Origin: an uncultured delta proteobacterium
Lineage (GTDB): Bacteria > Desulfobacterota > Desulfovibrionia > Desulfovibrionales > Desulfovibrionaceae
Direction: 5' to 3'
Assembly (NCBI GenBank): GCA_903835685.1
Contig: CAILNX010000014.1
Location: forward strand, 1 to 64,000
DNA: 64,000 nucleotides
The stretch's first letter is position 1; each line of letters begins with the position of its first letter. Positions 9,483 through 17,700 of this stretch are shown piece after piece. The position numbers and the translations under genes were made by a program. The notes under the pieces are model-generated. The model saw nothing but the letters and a program-made list of their open reading frames with translations. It did not search any database and was not told the DNA's origin.

Positions 9483-11504
9483 ATGCTTCCGGCTGCGCTT
9501 GCGGCCGTCTGCCTGACCGCCCTGGTCGTGGCCTTCGGCCTGCTGTGCGGCCCGGCTGACCCGGAGCAGCCCGGGGAGCGGTTCTATCACCAGTCGGCCA
9601 TACCCATGCTCACCAGCAATGACGGGTATTATTTTCTCCGGCTGACCCAGGACTTTCTCGACGGCCGCTATGCGGAGCAGGACGAACTGAACGGCCGTTC
9701 CAGGCCCATGCCCCCGCGCCTGATCGTGCTGCTGACCGCTGGGGCGGCCCGGGCCCTGCATCTTCCGGCCGAGCTGGTCGCCTATTACCTGCCTGCGATC
9801 CTTTCCCTGCTCATGGCGGCGGTCTACATCGCCTGGGGGGCTGCCCTGGGCCGGGGCCTCACCGTGTTCTTCGCCGCCCTGGCCGGGGCCAGCGCCCCCT
9901 TTTGGCTGGAAGAGGTCGGCCCCGGCCTTTTCGACCTGCACGTCCTGACCCCGTTCTTCTTTTTCCTGACCGCCTTTTTCCTGTACCGCTTCGCCGTGGA
10001 CACCGCGCCCCGCCGCTGGGCGCACCTGGTCCTGTTCCTGGTCGCGGGCGCTCTCTTCGTGAGCTGGTGGTGGCCCGGGGTGGTGCTGTGCGGACTGCTC
10101 GGGCTCGGGTACGCCCTCTCGCTGCCCCTGCCCGTGCCGCGTTGGGAACAGCGGTTCAAGGTCAGCCTCCTCGGCCTGACCCTGCTCGGCGTACTGGCCG
10201 TGGCCGCGATTCCCAATGCTTTCCTGCCTTCCTGGCTGGTCAACGGGGTGCGCGTCATCATCGACCACCTGAACCTGGCCTTCAAGCTCAGCCCGGACAG
10301 CGCGGCCGTGGGCCATTCCATCGATGAGTTGCGAGTGGTGTCCCTGGAGTACGTGGCCCGCAAGGTCAGCGGGCATCCAGCGGTCTTTTGCTTCGCGCTT
10401 TTCGGACTCGGGGCCATGCTCTGGCGGAACCGCGCGGCCTCTTTCTTCCTGTTCCCGGCCATGCTCATGGCCCTTTGCTCCCTGAGGGCGGAGCGCTTCA
10501 TCCTCTTGAGTTTCTCGCTGTTCGCCCTGGGTCTGGGCTTCGGGGCGGAGTTCGTCGTGGAGCGCGTGGCCGGATATGCCGGGACGAAACGGCGACGGCA
10601 GGTCAAATGGGGCACGGTTGTTCTCCTCCTGGGCCTCCTGGTCCCCAGCGCCATGAACCTCCAGGCCCATGCACCACCCCAGCCCTTCACGGCCCGGGAC
10701 GACGCCTTCATGGCCGACATCCGGAACCAGACCCAGGCCCGAAGCACGGTCTGGACCTGGTGGGATTATGGATATTTCGTGCAGTATCGGGCTGGCCGGG
10801 CCACCCCTTTCGACGGGGGGATGCAGACCACCCGGAACCTGTTCGTGGACGCCTTCCCCCTGGTGTGCGCCGACCCGGACCTGGCCGCCAACTGGATGCA
10901 CTTTTTCGCTGCCCACGGGTTGGGCGAGTTCGAGAACCTGGCCAGACGGCTGGGCTCAGACGCCCAGGTGGCCACGTTTTTGGTCCAGGCTCTGTCCGGC
11001 GGGGATGTCCAGGCCCTGGGCCGGAGGTATGATCTGACCTGGATGCCCGAGGCCCAGGCCTATCTTTTTCCCCGAAACCAGGTCTCGCTGTACCTGCCTG
11101 CCGGGTTCTTCGCCAGCAACAAGCATTGGTACTGGTTCGGCCGCCAATACCTGGAGGACGATCCTCCGCAGCGCAACCATCTCAATGTGTTTCCCCAGGC
11201 ATTGCTGGCTATTGACCGCAAAGGCCGGAGAGTGATCGTGCCTGAAAAATACATCCAAGGCGGCCAAGCCGACTACGGGACCCTGGTCGATTTGCGAGAT
11301 TCGCTCTCCCTGGAATCGACCACAGCGGGCCGGGAGGGGCCGTATCTGGTGGTCCCGGCCAGGGGACCTCAGGCCTATCTGGCCGATTCACTGGTGGCCG
11401 GGACCCTGGCCTTTCGACTCCTGGCGCCCGTGGGTTTTTCCCACCCCCGTTTTCGGGAAATGGCCTTTGTCCCGGGGGTGGGCGGGGTGTGGGCCGTGGA
11501 ATGA
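9483..11504 (+). CDS. Divergent STT3/PglB-family oligosaccharyltransferase
   Basis: A large GT-C inner-membrane protein of 673 residues: about 12 hydrophobic segments, then a soluble C-terminal domain. The STT3 hallmark WTWWDYGYF is intact (WWDYG at residues 426-430), as is the first-loop acid (SNDGYY, Asp47). The second-loop DxD is altered: LFDLHVL keeps the first Asp (151) but has His153 for the second. A likely external-loop-5 acid is in IDELRVVSLE. In PglB the metal is held by the first-loop Asp, the first Asp of the second motif and the loop-5 Glu, so catalysis may survive. It would transfer a lipid-linked glycan to Asn. It is quite unlike the second oligosaccharyltransferase at 36356. 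Acceptors are unknown. Confidence 0.8.
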   Translation: MLPAALAAVCLTALVVAFGLLCGPADPEQPGERFYHQSAIPMLTSNDGYYFLRLTQDFLDGRYAEQDELNGRSRPMPPRLIVLLTAGAARALHLPAELVAYYLPAILSLLMAAVYIAWGAALGRGLTVFFAALAGASAPFWLEEVGPGLFDLHVLTPFFFFLTAFFLYRFAVDTAPRRWAHLVLFLVAGALFVSWWWPGVVLCGLLGLGYALSLPLPVPRWEQRFKVSLLGLTLLGVLAVAAIPNAFLPSWLVNGVRVIIDHLNLAFKLSPDSAAVGHSIDELRVVSLEYVARKVSGHPAVFCFALFGLGAMLWRNRAASFFLFPAMLMALCSLRAERFILLSFSLFALGLGFGAEFVVERVAGYAGTKRRRQVKWGTVVLLLGLLVPSAMNLQAHAPPQPFTARDDAFMADIRNQTQARSTVWTWWDYGYFVQYRAGRATPFDGGMQTTRNLFVDAFPLVCADPDLAANWMHFFAAHGLGEFENLARRLGSDAQVATFLVQALSGGDVQALGRRYDLTWMPEAQAYLFPRNQVSLYLPAGFFASNKHWYWFGRQYLEDDPPQRNHLNVFPQALLAIDRKGRRVIVPEKYIQGGQADYGTLVDLRDSLSLESTTAGREGPYLVVPARGPQAYLADSLVAGTLAFRLLAPVGFSHPRFREMAFVPGVGGVWAVE

Positions 11505-11545
11505 CAACACTTCTGTTGACAAAATTATACCAAACACTTATGTTG
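11505..11545 (+). promoter_or_regulatory. hicAB promoter with two palindromic operators
   Basis: A -35 box TTGACA (11516-11521) and a -10-like TATGTT (11539-11544) are 17 bases apart. Two matching palindromes straddle them: CAACA-CTTC-TGTTG at 11505-11518 and AACA-CTTA-TGTT at 11533-11544. They share the 13-base AACACTTnTGTTG on the same strand at a 27-base interval. HicB-type antitoxins repress their own promoter, and this is the natural binding array. The start codon of hicA follows only 6 bases after the -10, so the transcript may be leaderless. Confidence 0.6.
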
Positions 11546-11550
11546 TATAT

Positions 11551-11739
11551 ATGACCGCCAAGGAATTCCAACGCTGGCTTCGCAAGCAGGGCTGCACCTT
11601 TGGGAACAGTCGGGGAGGCAGTGGGCATGTGACGGTACGCATGGGCAGTCGGAAATCCATCTTGCCCATGCACGGCCAGGGCAAGGAAATGGGCATCGGG
11701 CTGATCGACAAAATCAAGAAAGACCTTGGGCTCAAGTAG
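11551..11739 (+). CDS. hicA: HicA toxin, mRNA interferase
   Basis: A 62-residue HicA with a double-stranded-RNA-binding-like fold. It begins MTAKEFQRWLRKQG and has the conserved catalytic His in GGSGHVTVRMG (His26), followed by the usual basic end (GLIDKIKKDLGL). HicA cleaves mRNA and blocks growth until bound by HicB. The ATG at 11551 matches the family length; the longer frame from 11467 would run through the end of the upstream gene and the promoter. hicB follows 9 bases later. Confidence 0.92.
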   Translation: MTAKEFQRWLRKQGCTFGNSRGGSGHVTVRMGSRKSILPMHGQGKEMGIGLIDKIKKDLGLK

Positions 11740-11748
11740 GAGGCTTTC

Positions 11749-12165
11749 ATGCTGGCATACCCCATTGAAGTTACCCCGGACAGCAACGGGACGTTCCTGG
11801 TCACCTGCCCGGACATCCCTGAAGTGACCACTTTCGGGGATGATCTGGCGGATGCAACCATGCGCGCTGTGGATGCTATTGAGGAGGCCCTGGCAGCCCG
11901 CATCGCTGACCGCGAGGAGATTACCTCCCCCTCTCCGGCCCTTGGTCGCCCGGTGGCCCTGCTCCCGGCTCTGACCACCCTCAAGGTGGCTTTGTACCAG
12001 GCCATGCGCGAAACCGGCACACGCAAGGCTGACTTGGCCCGCAGACTTTCCGCTCACGGTCCCCAGGTTGACCGGCTTTTGGATTTGCGTCACGCTTCCC
12101 GGCTGGAGCAGATGGAAGCGGCCTTCCATGCCCTTGGCAAGAATTTTGAAATTCTGGTTCGCTGA
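11749..12165 (+). CDS. hicB: HicB antitoxin with C-terminal helix-turn-helix
   Basis: A 138-residue antitoxin. The N-terminal HicB domain (YPIEVTPDSNGTFLVTCPDIP) is a partially degraded RNase H-like fold that binds HicA. The C-terminal part (TGTRKADLARRLSAHGPQVDRLLD) is a helix-turn-helix that should bind the twin operators upstream of hicA. It is preceded by AGGAGG. Toxin-first order is normal for this family. Confidence 0.92.
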   Translation: MLAYPIEVTPDSNGTFLVTCPDIPEVTTFGDDLADATMRAVDAIEEALAARIADREEITSPSPALGRPVALLPALTTLKVALYQAMRETGTRKADLARRLSAHGPQVDRLLDLRHASRLEQMEAAFHALGKNFEILVR

Positions 12166-12250
12166 TTTCCTCTCCGACCTGAAAACAGGGGATTTCAAGC
12201 TGGGCCTTTGCTCTCGCGTATCCTGACCCTGAAACTGGCAAAGAACACCC

Positions 12251-13462
12251 ATGATCGCATTCCTGCGGAAGAAAATAAGCCACAAGGAGCGCCCCTTCCT
12301 GGGCAAGAAGAAGCTCCTGGTGGCCGCCCTGGCCGTCGTGGTGATCGGCTTGGCCGTTTTTTGGTCCCTCACCAGGCATCGCGTGTCCACGGACGACGCC
12401 TTTGTGGACGGCCACATCCATCAGGTCTCCCCGCGCATCTCCGGCTTTGTCACCGAGGTGCTGGTGGAGGACAACCAGGTGGTGGAGGCCGGGCAGACCC
12501 TGGCCGTGCTCGATCCAACGGACTACAAGGTGGCCCTGGCCCAGGCCAAGGCCGATCTGGCTTCGGCCAAAAGCACCCTGGTCGGCCAGCAGCTCGGGGT
12601 GCCCCTGGAGCTCAACCAGACGTCCTCCCGGGTGGCCAGCGCCAAGGCCCAGCTGGCCAGTCTGCTCAAGACCCTGAACCAGCTCCGCAAGGAAGGGGAG
12701 GCGGCCCGCAAGGTGGTGGCCCAGAACCAAGCCGACTTCGAACAGGCCCGGCTCGACCTGGAGCGGTACGACTCCCTGCGCGCCCGGGAGGTAGTGGCCC
12801 AGGCCGACCTGGACACGGCCCGGACCCGCTATCGGACCACCCAGGCCGTGGTTCAGCAGAACCAGGCCCGGTCCGTGGCCCTGGATCACAACCTGGCCTC
12901 CACCGAGGCCCAGGTGGCCCGGCTCCAGGCCGAGATCGACTTGGCCGTCACCGGAGAGAGTCAGGCCGTCATCATGTCCAAGGACGCCGAAGCCCAAGCC
13001 GCCCGGGTGGACCTGGCCCAGGAGCGGCTACGCCAGGCCGAATTGAACCTCCAGTACACCAAGATCCACGCCCCGGTGGCCGGGCAGGTCACCAGGAAGC
13101 TGGTGGAGACCGGGCAGTACGTGGCCGCCGGGCAGCCGCTTCTGGCCGTGGTTCCCATGGCGGCCAAGGATTTGTGGATCACGGCCAATTTCAAGGAGTC
13201 CCAGCTTACCGACATGCGCCCGGGGCAGGAGGCGGTCATCACCGTGGACACCTATCCCGACCTGGAGATCAGGGGGAAGGTGGAGTCCATCATGGCCGGG
13301 ACCGGATCGGTTTTCACCCTCTTTCCGCCGGAAAACGCGGCCGGGAACTATGTCAAGGTCGTGCAGCGCATTCCGGTCCGGATCGTCTTCGATCCCGGGA
13401 CCCGCGACCTCCCGCCGCTGCGCCTGGGCATGAGCGTGGTGCCCACGGTCCTGACCCGGTAG
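12251..13462 (+). CDS. emrA: EmrA/HlyD-type membrane fusion protein
   Basis: Periplasmic adaptor of a tripartite drug efflux pump. One N-terminal membrane anchor (LLVAALAVVVIGLAVFW, about residues 22-40) is followed by RVSTDDAFVDGHIHQVSPRI, the classic EmrA beta segment. A long Ala/Gln-rich coiled coil follows (about residues 95-220), then the second half of the lipoyl-like domain (IHAPVAGQVTRKLVETGQYV) and a beta-barrel. It should link the EmrB transporter to an outer-membrane TolC protein, which is not encoded here. emrB follows after 4 bases, so the two are one operon. Confidence 0.92.
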   Translation: MIAFLRKKISHKERPFLGKKKLLVAALAVVVIGLAVFWSLTRHRVSTDDAFVDGHIHQVSPRISGFVTEVLVEDNQVVEAGQTLAVLDPTDYKVALAQAKADLASAKSTLVGQQLGVPLELNQTSSRVASAKAQLASLLKTLNQLRKEGEAARKVVAQNQADFEQARLDLERYDSLRAREVVAQADLDTARTRYRTTQAVVQQNQARSVALDHNLASTEAQVARLQAEIDLAVTGESQAVIMSKDAEAQAARVDLAQERLRQAELNLQYTKIHAPVAGQVTRKLVETGQYVAAGQPLLAVVPMAAKDLWITANFKESQLTDMRPGQEAVITVDTYPDLEIRGKVESIMAGTGSVFTLFPPENAAGNYVKVVQRIPVRIVFDPGTRDLPPLRLGMSVVPTVLTR

Positions 13463-13466
13463 ACGC

Positions 13467-15023
13467 ATGGCCCGCGCAGACACCAACAAATGGATCATCA
13501 CCTTGAGCGTGATGGTCCCCACCTTGCTTGAGATCCTGGACACCAGCATTGCCAACGTGGCCCTGGGCCACATCCAGGGCAGCCTTTCGGCCGGGCAGGA
13601 CGAGGTGACCTGGGTGCTCACCTCCTACCTGGTCTCCAACGCCGTGATCATTCCCATGAGCGGATGGCTGTCCCGGGTCATGGGCCGCCGCAACTACCTC
13701 ATGGCCTCGGTGGCTCTGTTCGTGGTCTCCTCCATGCTCTGCGGCCTGGCGGGCAGCCTGGGAACCCTGGTCTTCTTCCGGGTGGTCCAGGGCATCGGCG
13801 GGGGCGGCCTGCAACCCATGTCCCAGGCCATCCTCCTGGAGACCTTTCCGCCCAGCCAGCGCGGCCTGGCCATGGCCATCTTCGCCATGGGTGCGGTACT
13901 GGGGCCCATCCTGGGACCTCTTTTGGGCGGCTACATCACGGACAATTTCTCCTGGCGCTGGATATTCTTCATCAACGTGCCTATCGGCGCCCTGGCCCTG
14001 TTCATGATCTGGTCCTTCGTGCAAGACCCGCACTATCTCGAACGCCGCACCAGGGGCGAGGCCATCGATTATGTGGGCCTGGCCCTTTTGACCGTGGGCC
14101 TGGGCTGTCTGCAGATCGTTCTGGACAAGGGCCAGCAGGATGACTGGATGGAGTCGCCGTTCATCCTGACCCTGACCATCGTCTCCGGGGCTTGCCTCAT
14201 CTTTCTGGTCTTCTGGGAGCTCAGGTCCAAGAACCCCATCGTGAACCTGCGGGCCTTTGCGGACCGCAGTTTCGCCACCGGAAACCTGGTCATGTTCTTC
14301 GGCTTCTTCGCCTTTTTCGGGTCCATCGTCATGCTGCCCCTGTTCCTGCAGAACCTCATGGGCTACACGGCCTTTCTGGCCGGGGTGGTCCTGGGGCCGG
14401 GCGGGCTCATCATGCTGGTCTGCCTGCCGGTGGTGGGGAAATTGACCCAGAAGATGGACGCCCGCATCCTGCTCTCCATCGGCATGGCCGTCAGCGCCTC
14501 TTCCCTGTTCTCCATGTCCGGGTTCAGCCTCCAGGTGGACATGAACACGGCCATCATGACCCGCAACATCCAGGCCATCGGCATCTCCTGCTTCTTCGTT
14601 CCCCTGTCCTACCTGACCATGGCCTATGTCTCCAAGGAGGGCATGAACAACGCCTCGGCCATCTTCAACCTGCTGCGCAACCTGGGCGGATCCTGCGGCG
14701 TGGCCTTCGTGAGCACGCTTCTGGCCCGGCGGGCCCAGTTCCACCAGGCCCGGCTGGCCGAGCACTTAAGCCCCTTCGATCCGGCCTTCAACCTGGCGGT
14801 CCAGAAGGCCAAGGCCTTCCTGACCACCCAGGCCGGGGTCCTGGGCGATGCGACCAGCATGGCCAAGGGGGCGATCTATCTGCTGCTCCAGAGGGAGACC
14901 GCGGCCCGGGCCTTTGCCGATGTCTTCCACGTCCAGGCCGTGCTGTTCATCCTGCTCATCGCCCTGACCTGGGTCATCAGGAGACCCCGGCATTCAGCTG
15001 AGGTCGGGGCGGGCATGCATTGA
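13467..15023 (+). CDS. emrB: EmrB-type multidrug efflux transporter (MFS, DHA2 family)
   Basis: A 518-residue, 14-helix major facilitator transporter that exchanges protons for hydrophobic drugs. Family landmarks are LDTSIANVALGHIQGSL in helix 1 (motif D1, LDxTxxNVAL-like), GWLSRVMGRRNYL (motif A), the helix-4 Arg in FFRVVQGIGGGGLQP (motif B), and GAVLGPILGPLLGGYI (motif C of drug antiporters). It pairs with the EmrA gene immediately upstream. No local regulator such as EmrR/MarR is seen; the operon may share transcription with hicB about 85 bases upstream or have its own promoter. Confidence 0.93.
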   Translation: MARADTNKWIITLSVMVPTLLEILDTSIANVALGHIQGSLSAGQDEVTWVLTSYLVSNAVIIPMSGWLSRVMGRRNYLMASVALFVVSSMLCGLAGSLGTLVFFRVVQGIGGGGLQPMSQAILLETFPPSQRGLAMAIFAMGAVLGPILGPLLGGYITDNFSWRWIFFINVPIGALALFMIWSFVQDPHYLERRTRGEAIDYVGLALLTVGLGCLQIVLDKGQQDDWMESPFILTLTIVSGACLIFLVFWELRSKNPIVNLRAFADRSFATGNLVMFFGFFAFFGSIVMLPLFLQNLMGYTAFLAGVVLGPGGLIMLVCLPVVGKLTQKMDARILLSIGMAVSASSLFSMSGFSLQVDMNTAIMTRNIQAIGISCFFVPLSYLTMAYVSKEGMNNASAIFNLLRNLGGSCGVAFVSTLLARRAQFHQARLAEHLSPFDPAFNLAVQKAKAFLTTQAGVLGDATSMAKGAIYLLLQRETAARAFADVFHVQAVLFILLIALTWVIRRPRHSAEVGAGMH

Positions 15024-15087
15024 GGGCGGAGAGGGAAATTGGCGCAGGTTTGCTGAAAGCAGAAGGCTTTGGCGGGGCGGGGCGGGA

Positions 15088-15531
15088 TTAAAACGGCACG
15101 GTGATGCCTACGCCCCCACCTGATCCCTTGCCCTTGGAATCGATGGTCCCCTCTGGCCGGATGTTCATCTTGACCGGGTCCGCGGGCTTGGTCACCTTCT
15201 TCGTGGCGTTGGGCGTCTGGTCGGTTCCGCCCAGGGTGACCGGGATGTTCATCCCAGCCGACACGCCGCCGGACATGGAGGATGAATCGTAGCGAGGGGT
15301 CACGGAAAGGCTGTCCTTGGCCGAGTCCCATGTTCCTTTTTCCTGGGGCGGGCTCGTTTTTTGGACGTTCTGGGCCGTTGCGTTGGCCCTCGTGCTGTTT
15401 TGGCGCAGGGCGCGCCACTTGGCTCGTTCCGGGTCATTGTCCTGGAGATATTTTACCTCTCCCCTGGCCAGCGTGGGCAGAGCCATGCAGGCCATCAGCC
15501 AGAGGCAGACGCAGGTCCGCAATTTGTTCAT
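15088..15531 (-). CDS. Secreted hypothetical protein with N-glycosylation sequons
   Basis: A 147-residue exported protein with a clear signal peptide (CVCLWLMACMALPTLARG). The mature part is Ser/Thr/Gly-rich and probably disordered (SSSMSGGVSAGMNIPVTLGG), ending GGGVGITVPF. It holds three N-X-S/T sequons (QNST, ANAT and PNAT) in about 125 mature residues, a density like that of the glyco-acceptor candidates at 28-48 kb. It is encoded just downstream of the barrel protein gene on the same strand, with a terminator between them. Function unknown. Confidence 0.6.
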   Translation of the reverse strand: MNKLRTCVCLWLMACMALPTLARGEVKYLQDNDPERAKWRALRQNSTRANATAQNVQKTSPPQEKGTWDSAKDSLSVTPRYDSSSMSGGVSAGMNIPVTLGGTDQTPNATKKVTKPADPVKMNIRPEGTIDSKGKGSGGGVGITVPF

Positions 15532-15549
15532 GTCCGCTCCGCAGGGTCG

Positions 15550-15584
15550 AAAAAATAGGGGGACGGGTACAGACCCGTCCCCCT
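15550..15584 (-). terminator. Rho-independent terminator of the barrel-protein gene
   Basis: A perfect 12-bp stem (AGGGGGACGGGT at 15557-15568 with ACCCGTCCCCCT at 15573-15584) and an ACAG loop. On the minus strand it is followed by a T-rich tract (complement of the A-run at 15550-15555). It lies about 20 bases beyond the stop of the gene at 15604. Confidence 0.85.
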
Positions 15585-15603
15585 GCTATGTGCGCGAAGA
15601 GGC

Positions 15604-16731
15604 CTAGAAGGAGTAGCGCACGTTCAGCATGCCCCGGGTGTTCTGGCTCCGGTTGCGGTCAAAGCTGTTCGCGCCTTCCACAGTGAAGATCAGATGGTCG
15701 GAGAAGAAGTAGTTCACGCCCAGGATGCCTTCGATTTCGTCCCGGTCAGCGCCCACCGCGTTGCTCATGGTGTAGTCATAGAGATAGGCGGCGCCGAGGT
15801 ACGGCTGGAAACGTTCCCAGTAGTATGCGGCCTTGCCTTCGATCCGCCACTCGCCCAGGTAGTTCGCGCTTTTGCCCACCTGGGTGCCGTCGCTCTCAGT
15901 GTAGGAGTTCTTCTGCTCATTGACGTACATATGGCCAAGCTGGCCGCTGAAGGTCCAGTTGTTCAACTGGTAGTACTGGTTCAGGCTGACGTTGATCATG
16001 GCCCGGACAGCGTCCTGGGAGCCGGAGATGTTCATCCTGATGTTGCGGTAGTTCAGGAAGGTCCAGCCGCCCATGACGTCCACCGTGGTGGTGTCCGTGA
16101 TCTTGTAGCTGGCGTAAGGCGTGATCGAGTAGCCGTCGTCGGCGATGTTTCCGTTGTTGTATTTGGTGATCAGATATCCGTGCTCATACCCGCCGACGAT
16201 GCCCACGAGCAGGCTGTCCAGGGGCTTGTAGTCCGCGCCGATCATGGTGGTGTAGATGTTGCCGTCAAAGCGGGTGGCCGAACCCGTGTTGCCCAGCCAG
16301 GACACCTGCCCCATGCCCCACACCCCGAACTTGTCCGGCTCGTTACCGGCGCTCAAACCCGAGGTGGAGCCTGCATCGGATGTGGGCTTATCGCCACCGC
16401 CAGTGCCGCCGCCTCCACCAGTTCCACCCCCGCCAGAGCCGCCGCCGACAAGTCCCGGGGGCAGGGGGGCCATGATGGCGGCAACGCGGCCCGTAACGAT
16501 GCTGACCTGGGTGGTCGCGGAGCTTTTGGTCACTTCACCTTCCACGGTGGACTTGGCCGCCTGGGTGGCCGCCGCGTTCGCCTGGTTGGCCGTCGTGGCC
16601 GCCTGGGTAGCAGAGGAGGTGTCAGAGGTGTTGGATGCCTGCGCCTGGACGGAGTTCAAACAGATGAGAGCGACGCTCAAGGTGACTGTAATGGCTAACA
16701 TCATGGAAAAAGAGGAAAATTTTGCTTTCAC
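15604..16731 (-). CDS. Autotransporter-type outer-membrane beta-barrel protein with a very short passenger
   Basis: A 375-residue protein. A signal peptide (MMLAITVTLSVALICLNSVQA) is followed by an Ala/Thr/Gln-rich helical stretch, a Gly-rich linker around residues 95-115 (GGGSGGGGTGGGGGTGGG) and a C-terminal barrel of about 250 residues. The barrel alternates aromatic residues and ends in Phe (MLNVRYSF), the usual signal for outer-membrane assembly. That is the autotransporter barrel pattern, but the N-terminal part before the linker is only about 70 residues. The GTG start at 16731 is preceded by AGGAGT. A handful of N-X-S/T sequons occur, for example MNIS, INVS and NNWT. Its own terminator lies downstream. 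Confidence 0.75.
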   Translation of the reverse strand: MKAKFSSFSMMLAITVTLSVALICLNSVQAQASNTSDTSSATQAATTANQANAAATQAAKSTVEGEVTKSSATTQVSIVTGRVAAIMAPLPPGLVGGGSGGGGTGGGGGTGGGDKPTSDAGSTSGLSAGNEPDKFGVWGMGQVSWLGNTGSATRFDGNIYTTMIGADYKPLDSLLVGIVGGYEHGYLITKYNNGNIADDGYSITPYASYKITDTTTVDVMGGWTFLNYRNIRMNISGSQDAVRAMINVSLNQYYQLNNWTFSGQLGHMYVNEQKNSYTESDGTQVGKSANYLGEWRIEGKAAYYWERFQPYLGAAYLYDYTMSNAVGADRDEIEGILGVNYFFSDHLIFTVEGANSFDRNRSQNTRGMLNVRYSF

Positions 16732-17010
16732 AGCATTGACTCCTGTTGGGCGATGATATCCATTCTACGACCCATTGTGGGTGAACAAGCAACGATATTG
16801 AACTGTTAATGATAAATATTTCCTCTTGTCAAGGGGTAAAGTACAATTTTTTTGACCATCACTTTCCTGGGACAGAAGTGAGTCAAGTTTCCGGGTGTGG
16901 CCAGGGGACCGACCCCATCGATGATCACCAGTATTCTCAGATGAATTCAGTGTGTACTTACCCGTAAAGAGGGTCAGGCCGACCAGGATCAGGAATCAGG
17001 CCGGACCTGG
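16732..17010. other. Intergenic region upstream of the barrel-protein gene
   Basis: This should hold the promoter of the minus-strand barrel gene. A TTGACA on the minus strand lies in the complement of the AT-rich patch near 16830, but I cannot find a good -10 at the right distance. I see no RNA gene or repeat. Confidence 0.3.
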
Positions 17011-17700
17011 TCAGGCCAACAGATTATAACGCAGGATGCAGTACAGGGCGTGCAGGCCGTCGCGCCAGGTGATCTTCTTGCCCTCGGCATAGGTCCGTCC
17101 GTGATAGGGGATTCCGATCTCATACACCCGACGCCCGCTCCGGGCGAGCTTGGCCGTGACCTCGGGCTCGAACCCGAACCTGTCTTCCTGCAGGTGCAGG
17201 GACTGCAAAACCTCGGTCCGGAAAGCCTTACATCCGGTTTCCATGTCAGTCAGGTTCAAATCGGAGAAAAGGTTGGACACGAAGGTCAGCAGGCGGTTGC
17301 CCAGATAATGGCGGAAATACATACAGCGGTGCGGCCCGGGCCCGATAAACCGGGACCCGAACACCGCGTCGGCCAGGTCTTCGACGATGGGCTTCACCAG
17401 CCGGGGATAGGCCTCGGGGTCGTATTCCAGATCCGCGTCCTGGATGATGACTATCTGGCCCGTGACCTGGGCCAGTCCAGTGCGCACGGCAGCGCCTTTG
17501 CCTCGGTTGTCCGGGTGGAACACCACCTGGTCAGCCCGGGAGGCCAGATCGCCCCGGAGGAGTTCGGCCGTGCCATCCGTGGACCCGTCGTCCACCACGA
17601 TGATTTCCTTGTCCGGCCAAGGTGCGGACTGGACCCGGTGCAGCACTTTTTCGATGGTGGCCACCTCATTGTAGCAGGGAATCAGGATGGATAGCTTCAT
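17011..17700 (-). CDS. Family 2 glycosyltransferase, polyprenyl-phosphate-sugar synthase type
   Basis: A 229-residue GT-A enzyme resembling dolichol-phosphate mannose synthase. It has ILIPCYNEVATI at the start, VVDDGSTDGT, and the metal-binding motif QDADLEYDP (DAD). There are no membrane segments, so it resembles soluble DPM1-type enzymes. It would move a sugar from a nucleotide donor onto a polyprenyl phosphate. Its start overlaps the stop of the GT-C-like gene by 4 bases (17697-17700), so the two are translationally coupled. The pair looks like a charging enzyme plus membrane transferase. Confidence 0.88.
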   Translation of the reverse strand: MKLSILIPCYNEVATIEKVLHRVQSAPWPDKEIIVVDDGSTDGTAELLRGDLASRADQVVFHPDNRGKGAAVRTGLAQVTGQIVIIQDADLEYDPEAYPRLVKPIVEDLADAVFGSRFIGPGPHRCMYFRHYLGNRLLTFVSNLFSDLNLTDMETGCKAFRTEVLQSLHLQEDRFGFEPEVTAKLARSGRRVYEIGIPYHGRTYAEGKKITWRDGLHALYCILRYNLLA

